Assembly: GCA_020161405.1 (NCBI GenBank)
Contig: JAIUOD010000001.1
Span: 124,001 to 188,000, forward strand
Direction: 5' to 3'
From: Pseudomonadota bacterium
GTDB taxonomy: Bacteria > Pseudomonadota > Alphaproteobacteria > Caulobacterales > Aquidulcibacteraceae
Length of the DNA: 64,000 nt
Shown: one piece after another, positions 63,534 through 64,000 of the stretch
Numbering within the stretch: position 1 is the stretch's first letter
How the letters are laid out: the number at the start of each line of letters is the position of its first letter
Position numbers and translations under genes: made by a program
The notes under the pieces: model-generated
What the model saw: the letters and a program-made list of their open reading frames with translations, nothing else
Database searches by the model: none
What the model was told of the DNA's origin: nothing

Positions 63534-63599
63534 AATTATTTTAAATTTTTCTCATTTAAACCTAATTACTTCATAACATATTGCATCTAAAAAGAATTT

Positions 63600-64000
63600 T
63601 TATACAATCGATTGTATTTCGCACTCAGCTTTTCCTGTTTTCACCAAAGAAACAGAAATTGCAGCCAGAATCATAAATACGCCAGATAGTGTTAAAACAT
63701 TTCGCGCATCGCCGCCCAAAAGTGGGACATACATCAATTTCATTGTAGCTGCAAAAAGCAACATAGGGGCACAAATCATCATATTGAAAATACCCATATA
63801 AACACCCGTGCGCTCTTGCGGAATAGAATCAGCCAAGACAACATATGGATTACCCATAATAGAGCCCCAACCAATACCCATAAGCGCGGCAGGTATAAAA
63901 ATTAGTGCCTTATCATGCAAATGCGGCAGCGTTAAAAGACCAATTCCAAAACCAACCAAGCAAAGCGCATGCAATTTATGCGCCCCCATTTTACGTGCTA
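63600..64000 (-). CDS. MFS sugar transporter, C-terminal part (continues beyond the window)
   Basis: The last 133 codons of a major-facilitator protein. Four membrane helices remain (ALCLVGFGIGLLTLP, ALIFIPAALMGIGWGSIMGN, GIFNMMICAPMLLFAATMK and VLTLSGVFMILAAISVSLV), joined by DSIPQERTGVYMG, an MFS loop motif seen in sucrose/maltose carriers. The frame stays open to the window edge. It probably moves sucrose across the inner membrane for the GH32 enzyme. The stop codon overlaps operator 2. Confidence 0.85.
   Translation of the reverse strand, partial: ARKMGAHKLHALCLVGFGIGLLTLPHLHDKALIFIPAALMGIGWGSIMGNPYVVLADSIPQERTGVYMGIFNMMICAPMLLFAATMKLMYVPLLGGDARNVLTLSGVFMILAAISVSLVKTGKAECEIQSIV
63602..63617. 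promoter_or_regulatory. LacI-family operator 2, perfect palindrome
   Basis: ATACAATCGATTGTAT, 16 bp, same core AATCGATT as operator 1. It overlaps the MFS stop codon, about 86 bases from operator 1 (centre to centre), roughly eight helical turns, which would allow DNA looping by one repressor tetramer. Confidence 0.8.

Noticed and set aside
1..64000. Transposase, integrase, phage or restriction genes
   Set aside because: None of the coding frames matches these families; the mobile signals are non-autonomous repeats only.

Overview
The window is a dense, AT-rich chromosomal segment (coding on both strands, short gaps) from an alphaproteobacterium. The group is suggested by the hisS-hisZ-hisG operon with a short HisG, the DUF4164-zapA pair, a four-gene cbb3 oxidase operon, the Anbu/transglutaminase/alpha-E/ATP-grasp cluster, SapC, a tryptophan-halogenase-like protein and large TonB-dependent receptors. 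A Caulobacterales- or Sphingomonadales-like lifestyle (scavenging polymers and sugars through TonB receptors) fits best; the low GC is unusual for those orders, so the family is left open. No rRNA, tRNA, CRISPR array, phage or transposase gene was found.

Layout: 1-2 kb holds the start of prfA, a small lipoprotein, rpmB and an unknown gene. 2-4 kb holds a WYL regulator, a DUF559 nuclease between palindromic repeats, and a 265-bp MITE-like element. 4-10 kb has a peptide-binding lipoprotein, carA, an MltB-type transglycosylase and a two-domain alpha/beta-hydrolase membrane protein. 10-18 kb is a peptide or polymer salvage island: an exported cyanophycinase/isoaspartyl-peptidase fusion coupled to a small membrane protein, a divergent TonB receptor and an exported amidohydrolase. 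18-24 kb has DUF1697, DUF1272, a flavin dehydrogenase and the Anbu operon. 24-30 kb has an SDR/ArsR pair, zapA and the histidine genes. 30-34 kb has an OmpA-like protein, DsbD followed by a 43-residue membrane protein missed by length cut-offs, a MaoC-like protein and SapC. 34-40 kb holds two M16 peptidases. 40-44 kb holds an Atm1-type exporter, RluD-like synthase and monothiol glutaredoxin (iron-sulfur theme). 44-48 kb holds a five-repeat PPC-like exported protein and an S9 peptidase. 48-52 kb is ccoNOQP followed by a second small MITE-like element and a MazG-like protein. 52-57 kb holds rpmI, rplT, pheS and pheT. 57-64 kb is a sucrose/fructan utilisation locus: MFS transporter, TonB receptor, halogenase-like flavoprotein, GH32 fructosidase and ROK fructokinase, with two LacI-type operators.

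The most notable items are the cyanophycinase/isoaspartyl-peptidase fusion facing a TonB receptor; two unrelated TA-flanked MITE-like elements that both supply the stop codon of the adjacent gene; a 16-bp hairpin/terminator that contains the only visible ribosome-binding site of an M16 peptidase with a TTG start; a hydrolase whose second half looks like a dead copy of the first; and a halogenase-like gene inside a sugar operon behind a strong terminator. Several genes here (carA, the first TonB receptor, one M16 peptidase, the 43-residue protein) appear to use TTG starts.
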